From contig CAYXFD010000017.1 of the NCBI GenBank assembly GCA_964464175.1, positions 1 to 60,358 of the forward strand: a stretch of 60,358 nucleotides of DNA, given 5' to 3'. The translations under genes and the position numbers were made by a program. The notes under the pieces were generated by a model, which was given only the letters and a program-made list of their open reading frames with translations, ran no database searches and had not been told where the DNA came from. The DNA comes from CAYXFD01 sp964464175. GTDB lineage: Bacteria; Cloacimonadota; Cloacimonadia; Cloacimonadales; JAJBBL01. Within the stretch, counting starts at the first letter, position 1. Each line of letters starts with the position of its first letter. Of this stretch, positions 35,755-43,646 are shown piece by piece.

Positions 35755-35922
35755 CCTGCGGTATGCGTGAATGTATTTGTAATTGAGCCAATATATAATC
35801 AGGGAATCGATCCGGTTGTGGCTTACAAGCCCGGCAATATGTCCGGGAAGTAAAAAGCAGCACAGGTAGATGCCCATCTTGACTTAAGGTTCAAGATGTA
35901 CAAATAGACACGGTACCGCAGG
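35755..35922 (+). ncRNA. ssrS: 6S RNA
   Basis: About 168 bases between zapA and rny. The ends pair in a long closing stem: CCTGCGGTA (35755-35763) with TACCGCAGG (35914-35922), T-G, a bulged G, CGTG (35766-35769) with CACG (35909-35912), a 4x2 internal loop, then TATTTGTA (35774-35781) with TACAAATA (35899-35906). The 5' bubble starts TTGAGCCAATAT, as in E. coli 6S (CUGAGCCGAUAU). Further on GTCCGGGAAGTAAAAA parallels E. coli GUCCGAGAAGCCUUAAAA. The 3'-bubble hairpin CATCTTGA/TCAAGATG (35875-35882/35891-35898) parallels the E. coli CCUUGAA/UUCAAGG hairpin at the same place. Position after zapA is the conserved ssrS context. 6S RNA binds the housekeeping RNA polymerase holoenzyme and damps transcription in slow growth. 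Confidence 0.87.
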
Positions 35923-36003
35923 TTTTCGGATATAATAATCGCTGTTCAGGTGTTTTACATGTCCGGATTCAAGAAAATAGATCCCGATAAAGAGAGGTAA
36001 TTA
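35923..36003 (+). promoter_or_regulatory. rny leader
   Basis: After the 6S 3' end comes a short T-run (TTTT 35923-35926), a TATAAT (35931-35936) that could serve rny as a -10 without a good -35, and GAGAGG six bases before the rny ATG. ACAT-GT-CCGGA (35957-35967) can pair with TCCGGATGT at 35717-35725 upstream of the 6S gene, so a read-through transcript could fold around it. Confidence 0.35.
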
Positions 36004-37566
36004 ATGAAAGAGGTTATATATATATTAGGTGGACTAATCTTAGGCTCGATAGTCACAGTGGTCGTCTTTCTGATCATGAAAAATAAGGCGTTTAGGATCA
36101 TCTCGACCGCCAAAGAAGAGGGTGCCCGCATCATTGAGGAGAATCGTCAGCAGGCAAAATTAGAAAAAAAGGCTGCTCTGATCGAAGTAAAAGATGAATG
36201 GTATCAAACGAAACGGAGTCACGAAGAGGAAATCAACCAGCGGAAACGTGAGATCAGAACCCTGGAAAAGAAATTTAATGAACGCTTATCCGTCCTGGAT
36301 AAAAGATTCGAAGGTTTAGACAAGAAAGAAAACAGGATCAATGAGTTAGAAAACAAGAACAAGATCAGAGAATCCGAACTTGAAACAAGGAAGCAAGAAA
36401 TCAATGAATTGATCATCAAGCAACAGCGTAAACTGAGTGAAATAGCTCAACTAAGCAAAGAAGAAGCTGTGAACCTGCTGAAAAACCAGTTAATTGGTGA
36501 AGCCCGGGATCATGCTGCGAAGGAAGTCAAAGAATCGATTGAGCAGATAAAATTAGATGCCAACAAGATATCCGCCGATTACCTATCCACGGCAATCCAA
36601 AGAATGTCAGTAGATTATGTGGCTGAATCCACCGTATCTGTAGTCTCAATCCCGACTGAAGAGATGAAAGGGAGAATAATAGGCAGAGAAGGTAGAAACA
36701 TCCGAACTTTTGAAAAAGCGTCTGGAGTTGATTTAATAATCGATGACACTCCGGAAGCGGTCGTTTTATCCTGTTTCGACCCGGTACGAAGAGAAATAGC
36801 CCGACTCTCTTTAGAAAAGCTGATCGTTGACGGCAGAATTCATCCGGGCAGAATTGAAGACCTGATTGAAAAAACCCGCAAAGAAATGGAAAAGCATCTC
36901 ATTGAATTAGGAGAAAAAGCTTGTCTCGATCTGAACATCAAAAATGTTTCCCAGAATATCATCAGACTTATCGGCAGACTGAATTACCGTACCAGCTACG
37001 GACAGAATGTTCTCCAGCACAGTAAAGAAAGCGCCTGGATCTGCGGTATGTTAGCTGCGGAGTTAGGACTGAATCAAGAGATTGCCCGCCGGGTAGGCTT
37101 TCTCCATGATATCGGAAAAGCCATAGATCATGAGTTTGATGGTTCTCATGCCGTCTTAGGAGCAAACTTTGCCCGTAAGAACGGAGAAAAACCAATCGTC
37201 GTTAACGCTATTGAAGCACACCATGAAGAGGTAGCTGCTCAATCGGTTTATGCACCCTTAGTACAGGCTTCTGATGCAATTTCCGGAGCCAGACCCGGTG
37301 CCCGGAGAGAGGTACTCGAATCCTATATGCAGAGATTAGAGAAGCTGGAAGAACTGGCTAATACCTTAGAGGGTGTTGATAAGTGTTATGCCATCCAAGC
37401 AGGCAGAGAATTGAGAATTATTGTTGATCCGGTGTCTATTGATGACAGCAAATCGATATATATTGCCTCCGATATCGCCAGAAAGATCGAACGGGAGATG
37501 CAGTATCCCGGACAGATAAAGGTCACGGTAATTCGTGAAACGCGGCATCAGGATGTGGCTAAGTAA
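36004..37566 (+). CDS. rny: ribonuclease Y (520 aa)
   Basis: A membrane-anchored endoribonuclease that starts bulk mRNA decay. One N-terminal membrane helix (about 3-25) is followed by a long coiled coil (30-200, rich in K and E). A KH RNA-binding domain contains MKGRIIGREGRNIRTFEKASGVDLIIDDTPE (near 218-250). The HD catalytic domain has LQHSKESAWICG, then the metal-binding pair in FLHDIGKAIDHE (near 367) and AIEAHHEEV. Full length matches the family. The next gene's ATG directly follows the TAA stop. The rny-ymdB pair is conserved in many Firmicutes and other phyla. Confidence 0.97.
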   Translation: MKEVIYILGGLILGSIVTVVVFLIMKNKAFRIISTAKEEGARIIEENRQQAKLEKKAALIEVKDEWYQTKRSHEEEINQRKREIRTLEKKFNERLSVLDKRFEGLDKKENRINELENKNKIRESELETRKQEINELIIKQQRKLSEIAQLSKEEAVNLLKNQLIGEARDHAAKEVKESIEQIKLDANKISADYLSTAIQRMSVDYVAESTVSVVSIPTEEMKGRIIGREGRNIRTFEKASGVDLIIDDTPEAVVLSCFDPVRREIARLSLEKLIVDGRIHPGRIEDLIEKTRKEMEKHLIELGEKACLDLNIKNVSQNIIRLIGRLNYRTSYGQNVLQHSKESAWICGMLAAELGLNQEIARRVGFLHDIGKAIDHEFDGSHAVLGANFARKNGEKPIVVNAIEAHHEEVAAQSVYAPLVQASDAISGARPGARREVLESYMQRLEKLEELANTLEGVDKCYAIQAGRELRIIVDPVSIDDSKSIYIASDIARKIEREMQYPGQIKVTVIRETRHQDVAK

Positions 37567-38358
37567 ATGAATATCCTCTTTATCGGAGATATCTTCGGCA
37601 GACCCGGAAGAAATGTCGTTAAGAACAGGCTGCCTGAACTGAAAAAAGAATTAGCAGTAGATGTCTGTGTAGCAAACTGTGAGAATAGTGCTGCCGGTTT
37701 GGGTATCACCGAAAAGACAGCTGATGATGTATTTAATGCCGGAGTTGACGTCATAACCGGAGGCAATCATCTCTGGGACAAGAAAGAAGTGTTTGCTTAT
37801 CTGGCTATCGAAAAAAGGATATTGAAACCGGTAAATTTCCCTCCAAAATCGCTAGGGAATTCTTTTTTCTGCAAAAACCTCCCGAATGGGAAAAAACTTG
37901 CCGTGCTGACTTTATGTGGACAGGCGTTTATGAATCCGGTCAATTCACCATTTTTAACATTGGAAGAGATTCTCCCCACATTAAAAGAAGCAGCAGATTA
38001 CATCCTGGTGGATTTTCATGCGGAGGCTACTGCTGAGAAGAGGGCTTTTGGACTCTATTTCGATGGCGTGGTAAACATTATTGTCGGGACACATACTCAT
38101 ATCCAAACTGCCGATGAAGAGATTTTACCCGGTGGTACTGCCTATATAACCGATGTTGGAATGACCGGTCCTCATAATTCGGTGATAGGAATCAAGAAAG
38201 AGATCATTTTCGAAAAAATAATGACCGGAATGCCTGTCAGATATGAAGTCGCCGAAAGAGGTAAACAGCTTAATGCTGTTTTTATCACTCTGGATGAACA
38301 AAGCGGGAAAGCTACAAAGATAACAAGGATCAAGGAATTTTTCTCTGATAACGGATAA
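37567..38358 (+). CDS. ymdB: YmdB-family (TIGR00282) metallophosphoesterase (263 aa)
   Basis: All signature blocks are present: MNILFIGDIFGRPGR with the first metal aspartate, ANCENSAAGLGIT, VDVITGGNHLWDKKE with the asparagine-histidine pair, VDFHAEATAEKRAFG, and VGTHTHIQTADEEILPGGTAYITDVGMTGPHNSVIG. The B. subtilis homologue is a dinuclear-metal phosphodiesterase, reported to act on 2',3'-cyclic nucleotides/cAMP, and affects biofilm and RNA levels. It is translated directly after rny with no gap, which supports a common role in RNA turnover. Confidence 0.95.
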   Translation: MNILFIGDIFGRPGRNVVKNRLPELKKELAVDVCVANCENSAAGLGITEKTADDVFNAGVDVITGGNHLWDKKEVFAYLAIEKRILKPVNFPPKSLGNSFFCKNLPNGKKLAVLTLCGQAFMNPVNSPFLTLEEILPTLKEAADYILVDFHAEATAEKRAFGLYFDGVVNIIVGTHTHIQTADEEILPGGTAYITDVGMTGPHNSVIGIKKEIIFEKIMTGMPVRYEVAERGKQLNAVFITLDEQSGKATKITRIKEFFSDNG

Positions 38359-38589
38359 TTTCCAATTCCCTTGCTGCTCAGCTTACCGGAGCAATCTTTA
38401 TCCTTCCTTCAGAGCGGTGGAGTTACTGAAGTAAGTAAAGAGAACCTATTAGGGATGGGTTAAGTTAATCCGATAGTTAAAGAGAAAAAGTTTAACGTAG
38501 TTGATGACCTGGGTATCTCTTGGCTTTGTTGTGGAGTCTTTCCTCTCTTCGATTGGTAAAGATTTTCAACCATTAGTAAGGAGATCACT
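38359..38589 (+). promoter_or_regulatory. folD leader region with two simple hairpins
   Basis: CTTCAG (38406-38411) and CTGAAG (38426-38431) form a perfect 6-bp stem. Downstream, CTAT..GGAT pairs with ATCC.ATAG across about 38441-38476. Neither is followed by a T-run. I could not match them to the known tetrahydrofolate riboswitch, so a regulatory role for folD is speculative. Confidence 0.25.
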
Positions 38590-39447
38590 ATGGAAAAAGA
38601 GCTGAAAGCCAAACCATTGATAAGGGAACTCTATCAAGAACTGGCAGAAAAGACAGCAGGCTATGCCAGAAAACCCCTGTTGACAGTACTTATACTCGGA
38701 GAAGATCCGGCAGCTGAATTCTACATAGCTAATATCGAGAAGAAAGGTAAGAAAGCAGGGATTGATACTGCCATTAAAAGAATGAGTATCGATACAAAGC
38801 AAGATGAACTTATCTCAATACTGAAAGAACTCAATTCAGACCCTCTGGTAAATGCCATCATGGTCCAGAAACCATTGCCTCCTCATATAGATGATAACCT
38901 TATCGCAGCAGCAATTAATCCTCAAAAGGATGTTGACGGTTTCAATCCGGTCAATCTGGGAAAAATGCTGCTGGAAACCGACTCCCTTCTCCCCTCTACC
39001 CCTGCCGCCGTCATGGAAATGATCCGGTATTACGGAATCGAACTCTCCAGCAAACATACAGTACTCTGCGGCAGAAGCCATATTGTCGGCAAACCTTTGC
39101 TTAATCTGTTGATCAATAAACAGCAGCCGGGAAATGCTACTGTCACCGTTTGCCACAGCAGGACAAAAGATCTGGCAGTTCATACGCTCCGCGCTGATAT
39201 ATTAATTACCGCTATGGGAATAGCCCGTTTTATCAAAAGCGAAATGGTCAGGGACGGAGTAATTATCCTTGATGTGGGAACAAACGAGATAATTGAAGAG
39301 GGAAAAACCTCTTATACCGGCGATGTAGATTACGAAGCCTGTTATGCAAAAGCAGCGGCTATCACACCGGTTCCGGGAGGCATTGGCAGTGTCACTACCG
39401 CCATGCTGTTAAAAAATGTAGTTAAGGCTTATGAATGGCAGCAATAA
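38590..39447 (+). CDS. folD: FolD bifunctional methylene-THF dehydrogenase/cyclohydrolase, lacking the catalytic lysine (285 aa)
   Basis: FolD interconverts 5,10-methylene-, methenyl- and 10-formyl-tetrahydrofolate in the cytoplasm. The fold is complete: LILGEDPAAEFYIAN, VQKPLPPHI (Q93), KDVDGFNPVNLG (D114 and D116), STPAAVMEMI, the NADP turn VLCGRSHIVGKPLLNLL and TPVPGGIGSVTTAMLL. TAAGGAG precedes the ATG. The residue four after Y45 is I49, where E. coli FolD has the catalytic K54 (Y-V-x-x-K). That lysine is needed for the cyclohydrolase step, so this enzyme may be a dehydrogenase only, or may use K51 instead. The DNA reads ATC at that codon. Confidence 0.93.
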   Translation: MEKELKAKPLIRELYQELAEKTAGYARKPLLTVLILGEDPAAEFYIANIEKKGKKAGIDTAIKRMSIDTKQDELISILKELNSDPLVNAIMVQKPLPPHIDDNLIAAAINPQKDVDGFNPVNLGKMLLETDSLLPSTPAAVMEMIRYYGIELSSKHTVLCGRSHIVGKPLLNLLINKQQPGNATVTVCHSRTKDLAVHTLRADILITAMGIARFIKSEMVRDGVIILDVGTNEIIEEGKTSYTGDVDYEACYAKAAAITPVPGGIGSVTTAMLLKNVVKAYEWQQ

Positions 39448-39464
39448 ACGCTGCCTGCTGCTGA

Positions 39465-40568
39465 TCAACCCGAGAGATCCGGTTTTACGAGTTCGTAATC
39501 AAGCTTACCGAGCCCAATCTTGGCAGCGTAGTTCAGTTGCTGTAGAGGATCTACATCTTTGTAAAGATTTCTGAACGGTTCTCCTTCTTCTCCTTTGATC
39601 ACAGAATTATAGATCTTTCTGGCTTGGGCAGTTAGATCGAAACTTGCCTTGTCAATAGCTACAGGGTCTGAGGAGAGCAGAATCCCGATATCTTCAACAA
39701 CAGCATTATCAGATAGCCCGAAACAATCACAATGGGGTGTGATATCCAGCAGAAAATTGCAGTAGAAGATCTTTCTTTTCAGATATTCGACTGCACCCAG
39801 GGCTGTTTCGGCAACTTTTTCCGCCATATTCTCTGGTGTTTCGTTCCAGAGGATCTTTAAGGCACCGGTAGGACAAGCTGTTATACATTCAGCACATCCG
39901 ATACAGATATTATTATCAAGCTGAAAGATGTTATCTTCCCAGGTAATGGCGTTTACGGGGCAGATCTGAGAACACTTTCGGCATTTAATACATTTCTTTT
40001 CCAGGTATTTCGGTTTGACATCGGCATGCATTAACTGTTTTTGTTTACGGGTAGCCAGACCCATTGCCAGATTCTTGACTGCCCCTCCGAAACCAATAGC
40101 CAGATGCCCCTTAAAATGAGAGACACATATCATACTGTCGATATCTTCCAGCATTCCCGCCAGAAACACCTTTTGAAAATGCTTTTTATCAATTGAGATC
40201 GCTCTTTGATACTGCCCCTTCAGTCCGTCGAGAATGACAAGCGGTGCCTGAACTACGGAATAATCAAAGCCGTGTTCTATCGCCAGTTCCAGATGCGTTG
40301 CCCCCTGCATCCTTCTCCCTGAATAAAGGGTATTGGTATCTCCGATTACCGGATAAGCTCCCTTTTCTTTCAAGAGATCAACAACTTTTCTAATATAGAG
40401 GGGCGAAACGAAAGTTGTATTGCCGTCTTCTCCGAAATGAGTCTTGATACAAACCGTTTCTTTGGCCTGCAGCCAATCGATCCTGACCAATCTGATCAAT
40501 TCAGTAAATTTTTCCAATAATCCTTTGTTTCCTTCTGCCCTTGAAGAGGCAAAATACACTTTACTCAT
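39465..40568 (-). CDS. DUF362 protein with internal 2x[4Fe-4S] ferredoxin domain (367 aa)
   Basis: DUF362 marks are VCIKTHFGEDGNTTFVSP, PVIGDTNTLYSGRR, CVSHFKGHLAIGFGGAVKNLAMG and, at the C-terminal side, GILLSSDPVAIDKASFDL. In contrast to the protein at 13707, the ferredoxin domain lies in the middle (about 190-240): CIKCRKCSQICP and CIGCAECITACP, so two [4Fe-4S] clusters are expected. Its function is not established; such proteins are common in anaerobes. It begins three bases after the rnhB stop codon, in the operon pyrE-pdxA-rnhB, and ends 17 bases from the convergent folD stop. The organism encodes two distinct DUF362 types in this window. Confidence 0.9.
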   Translation of the reverse strand: MSKVYFASSRAEGNKGLLEKFTELIRLVRIDWLQAKETVCIKTHFGEDGNTTFVSPLYIRKVVDLLKEKGAYPVIGDTNTLYSGRRMQGATHLELAIEHGFDYSVVQAPLVILDGLKGQYQRAISIDKKHFQKVFLAGMLEDIDSMICVSHFKGHLAIGFGGAVKNLAMGLATRKQKQLMHADVKPKYLEKKCIKCRKCSQICPVNAITWEDNIFQLDNNICIGCAECITACPTGALKILWNETPENMAEKVAETALGAVEYLKRKIFYCNFLLDITPHCDCFGLSDNAVVEDIGILLSSDPVAIDKASFDLTAQARKIYNSVIKGEEGEPFRNLYKDVDPLQQLNYAAKIGLGKLDYELVKPDLSG

Positions 40569-40571
40569 CTG

Positions 40572-41273
40572 TTACTCCTTATCTCCAAAATCAAAACTAA
40601 CTTCTTTCTCAACCTGTGCCACTTCACTGACCATAGCTTCTGATCCGCTAATCAATCTATGACTGTTTCTCAAGCAAATACTTTTAACCGGGCTATAAGA
40701 TCTTCTATGATGTATCGTTATCCCATACAAACTTAGAGCGTCTATATGTTCCTTTGTCGGATACCCTTTGTTTTTCAGAAAATTGTAATCAGGATGAACC
40801 TGGTGCAGATCTCTCATAATCCTGTCTCTGGTTACCTTTGCCAGGATCGAGGCTGCTGCAATGGAGGCATATTTGCTGTCACCTTTAACGATACCTCTGG
40901 CACAGGGCAATCCTGACGGTACCCGGTTACCGTCAATTAAGACCAAGTCCGGTTCAAATCTAAGTTTACCAACAGCTTCTTTCATCCCTTGCAGGGTAGC
41001 AGCCAGAATATTTAACCGGTCAATCTCTTCTGATGATACAATAACAATACTGTAGTCGAGAGAGGAAATCAAGACTTGCTCATAAAAATAATCCCGTTTC
41101 TTCTCTGCTATTTTCTTGGAATCATTCAATCCCGGTATCATCTTTTCCGGATGGAGAATACAAGCTGCTACTACCAATGGTCCTGCTAAGGGACCTCTCC
41201 CTGCTTCATCTACGCCGGCAATCCTTCCGAATCTCTGATAAAGCAGTTTCTCATTGTAGTAGAGCATCGACAT
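40572..41273 (-). CDS. rnhB: ribonuclease HII (233 aa)
   Basis: This enzyme removes ribonucleotides from DNA and RNA of RNA-DNA hybrids. The metal-site motif GVDEAGRGPLAGPLVVAA starts at about residue 20 (D22, E23). The second aspartate is in DLVLIDGNRVPSG, followed by KGDSKYASIAAASILAKVTRDRIM and HPDYNFLKNKGYPTKEH, all standard for RNase HII. The last 25 residues are an acidic/polar extension beyond the catalytic core. No strong ribosome-binding site is seen; an ATG two codons downstream could also be used. It lies 21 bases after pdxA. Confidence 0.96.
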   Translation of the reverse strand: MSMLYYNEKLLYQRFGRIAGVDEAGRGPLAGPLVVAACILHPEKMIPGLNDSKKIAEKKRDYFYEQVLISSLDYSIVIVSSEEIDRLNILAATLQGMKEAVGKLRFEPDLVLIDGNRVPSGLPCARGIVKGDSKYASIAAASILAKVTRDRIMRDLHQVHPDYNFLKNKGYPTKEHIDALSLYGITIHHRRSYSPVKSICLRNSHRLISGSEAMVSEVAQVEKEVSFDFGDKE

Positions 41274-41294
41274 CTGTTGCTTAGCCCGAAAACT

Positions 41295-42281
41295 TTAGAT
41301 TATTTGCAGGGTCAAAGTAAGGGCACTATTCATGCTTTTGGGTGAGGCAATACCTTTCCCGGCAATATCGTAGGCAGTACCATGATCTACCGATGCCCGG
41401 AAGAAGGGTAATCCCAGAGTAACATTGACTCCGCTTCCCTTAGCAAGCATTTTGAAAGGTATTAGACCCTGATCATGATAACAGGCAATAATCTGGCGGT
41501 ATTCCGGTAATTTATATCTGAAGAATGAATCAGCAGGATAGGGACCATCGATAATGATTCCTTCTTTTGCAAGTTTCTCCAATGCCGAATTCAGTATTTC
41601 TTCTTCTCTGCCGAAAGCACCATCTTCCCCGCAATGGGGATTTAACGCTAACAGGGCTACTTTTCCTTCCTTATATCTCTGCCTGGTAAACTGATAGATC
41701 ATTCTCATCTTGGGAATAATCAATTCCTCTTTTATCTGATCCGAAACTTTCTTGAGCGAGGTATGAGTTGTCAGTAAAGCAACATCAAGATCGGAAGAGA
41801 CAAAATTCATGACAAAAACCGCTGTATTGAATTTCGCTGCCAAATACTCTGTATGTCCGATAAATGATGGATCGGATTTCCTGATCGCTGCCTTAGATAC
41901 CGGAGAGGTTATCAGGGCATCCATTTGATAATCTTTAATATCTCTTACTGCTCTCTCTAATATTTGATAAGAAACCCTGTCTGAATTATCATTAGGTTTT
42001 CCCTTCTGTATATCGGCAGCGCTAATAATTACAGCGTAAAGCTGACAATTTCCGGTAACCTTAGAGGGATTATCAATAATCATGATCTTTTTCCTATCCT
42101 GCTCAGTTCCTGTAAGTGCTGCTTCGGAACGAATATAAGAAAAACCGGGCGGTAAGCATTTCTCACCATAGATAACTAAAGCCACCTTTTGAGGTATGGG
42201 ATAGTTACTGATACAACTCCGTACGACTTCCGGGCCTATTCCAGCCGGATCACCGGTAGTTATGGCTATTGTTCGTCGAAT
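41295..42281 (-). CDS. pdxA: 4-hydroxythreonine-4-phosphate dehydrogenase family, apparent ATT start (328 aa)
   Basis: PdxA oxidises 4-phosphohydroxy-L-threonine in DXP-dependent pyridoxal phosphate synthesis. A conventional start gives only 296 residues from 42185 and loses the conserved opening. In-frame sequence upstream encodes R-R-T-I-A-I-T-T-G-D-P-A-G-I-G-P-E, the PdxA N-terminus. AGGAGG (42287-42292) stands five bases before ATT at 42281. A TAG closes the frame further up, with no ATG, GTG or TTG between. Starting at ATT gives 328 residues, the usual length. Later motifs are ITSPVSKAAI, GHTEYLAAKF, LALNPHCGEDGAFGREE, CYHDQGLIPFKML and VDHGTAYDIAGKG. Either the start is truly ATT or a base error hides an ATG. 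PdxA-like paralogues with other substrates exist. Confidence 0.92.
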   Translation of the reverse strand: MRRTIAITTGDPAGIGPEVVRSCISNYPIPQKVALVIYGEKCLPPGFSYIRSEAALTGTEQDRKKIMIIDNPSKVTGNCQLYAVIISAADIQKGKPNDNSDRVSYQILERAVRDIKDYQMDALITSPVSKAAIRKSDPSFIGHTEYLAAKFNTAVFVMNFVSSDLDVALLTTHTSLKKVSDQIKEELIIPKMRMIYQFTRQRYKEGKVALLALNPHCGEDGAFGREEEILNSALEKLAKEGIIIDGPYPADSFFRYKLPEYRQIIACYHDQGLIPFKMLAKGSGVNVTLGLPFFRASVDHGTAYDIAGKGIASPKSMNSALTLTLQII

Positions 42282-42325
42282 TCTTTCCTCCTGTTTGTTC
42301 TGATTATTGTTCTATGTATATAGAT

Positions 42326-43132
42326 TTATCTTGCTCTTACCTTGTCTGAAGATCCCGGTACTGTTAACGCTTCACCTCTCTCACATAACGGACATTCTTC
42401 CGGCTTGTAACTGACAATATTGAGTTTTAACAAGGACTCAGTTCTGACTCCGAAATCAACCTTCCCGCCACTACGATCTACCAACAAACCGATAGCCGTA
42501 AGCTCAATTTCCTTCCTCTTCAAAAAATCCATTACCTCTCTGACGCTTCCTCCGGTGGTAACAATATCTTCAATAATTATCGCTTTAGAACCGGGTTGAA
42601 TATTGAATCCTTTGCGGATAATCATTTTCCCCTCATTCCTCTGACTGAAAACAAACTGCTTAGAGAGACTCTTAGCGACTTCATAACCAAGCACAATACC
42701 ACCCATGGCAATACCGACAACAATGTCAGCTTCTATGTCCTGCAATTTTTCGGCTAATTTACGGCAGAGAATTGTGATCTGCTCCGGATTTTGAATAATT
42801 CTTATCTTCTCGATATATTTATCACTATGCAATCCGGAAGTAAGCTGGAAATGTCCACTCTGAAAAGCTCCGTTCTCTTCAAGGATTTCTATGATCTCCT
42901 CATCTCCGGATTCAAATTCGGTTTCCAGTGATAACGCTTTCAACAGTTCCTCAGCCTGAACATAGTGGTCAAGGTGCACCTTCATCTTGATACCTTTTAC
43001 TACATTGCTGAAAATCTCTCCGGTATATTCATCGGTCAGGATTACATCAATGCCGTTCTCCAGCAGGTAGTTCTTGGCTAAATTAGCTTCTACCGAATCA
43101 TTATAAGTCTTAATTGTTTTGTAACTCTCCAT
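42326..43132 (-). CDS. pyrE: fusion of DUF2007 domain and orotate phosphoribosyltransferase (268 aa)
   Basis: The start used is the second ATG (MESYKTIKT), six bases after GGGAG; the first ATG (43138) abuts that site. Residues 1-68 match the DUF2007 putative signal-transducing domain: a KTYNDSVEANLAKNYLLENGIDVILTDE helix-strand unit, then a second strand and VHLDHYVQAEELLKAL. Residues 75-268 are a complete OPRTase: GAFQSGHFQLTSGLHSDKYIEK, VVGIAMGGIVLGYEVAKSL, and the PRPP loop AIIIEDIVTTGGSVREVMDF. It attaches ribose phosphate from PRPP to orotate in pyrimidine synthesis. The fused N-terminal domain is unusual. A late CPLC pair at the C-terminus is a further small oddity. The gene leads the operon with pdxA, rnhB and DUF362. 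Confidence 0.93.
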   Translation of the reverse strand: MESYKTIKTYNDSVEANLAKNYLLENGIDVILTDEYTGEIFSNVVKGIKMKVHLDHYVQAEELLKALSLETEFESGDEEIIEILEENGAFQSGHFQLTSGLHSDKYIEKIRIIQNPEQITILCRKLAEKLQDIEADIVVGIAMGGIVLGYEVAKSLSKQFVFSQRNEGKMIIRKGFNIQPGSKAIIIEDIVTTGGSVREVMDFLKRKEIELTAIGLLVDRSGGKVDFGVRTESLLKLNIVSYKPEECPLCERGEALTVPGSSDKVRAR

Positions 43133-43340
43133 TGTCATCTCCCGGTTTATTCTAACTTAAAGATATCTTTAGAAGCTTAGTTGTCAATAGTTTTGTCTCT
43201 TTCCGGATTAATATCCATGTTTCAATGATCTCCGTTTTATCCTCTCAGCCTGCTGGAGAATTATAAGTGTTATTCTTGTTCGTTCTCTTTGCTTGCTTCG
43301 GTGATGGCTGGGAATAGATCATGTTTTCCATCATGCTATT

Positions 43341-43646
43341 CCATCCGCAGGCTTTCTCGTACAACAAGTTGGCAACTTGTTTCTTTTCCGCAAATTACCA
43401 ATATGCGGTACTTTCCCTACTCTGCTTCCGCAGATTTTCTTTTCCGGTATTAAAAGTAACGGTGATCCAAAAAACCGTACGAAAATATGCTTCGGAGCTA
43501 CTGTCTGACGAACGAAACCATTTTCGTAGAGACGGGGTACGCCCGTCTTGGTGTAGATAAAGTGAATAATTCTGATCTTCTATGCTTCATCTCACTTTGT
43601 TATCGATCTGTACTTTTGTTGCAGCCGGCAGCCTTTCTTTGTTACT
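43341..43646. repeat. 306-bp direct repeat, copy 1
   Basis: Identical to 43962-44267 except for three bases by eye (near 43394, 43402 and 43434). It contains the palindromes ACAAGTT-GGC-AACTTGT, CCGCAAATT-ACC-AATATGCGG (imperfect in this copy) and AGACGGG-GTACG-CCCGTCT. The high identity points to recent duplication or gene conversion. Confidence 0.92.

Noticed and set aside
35840..35873. GTCCGGGAAG..AAGCAGCACAGG resembles the tip of bacterial SRP RNA (GUCCGGAAGGAAGCAGC)
   Set aside because: The CAGG strand that must face AGCA is missing and the hairpin does not close around a GGAA loop. The same bases fit the 6S model, including the outer stems.
38359..38589. tetrahydrofolate riboswitch in front of folD
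   Set aside because: The stems present do not match the conserved THF riboswitch core that I know.
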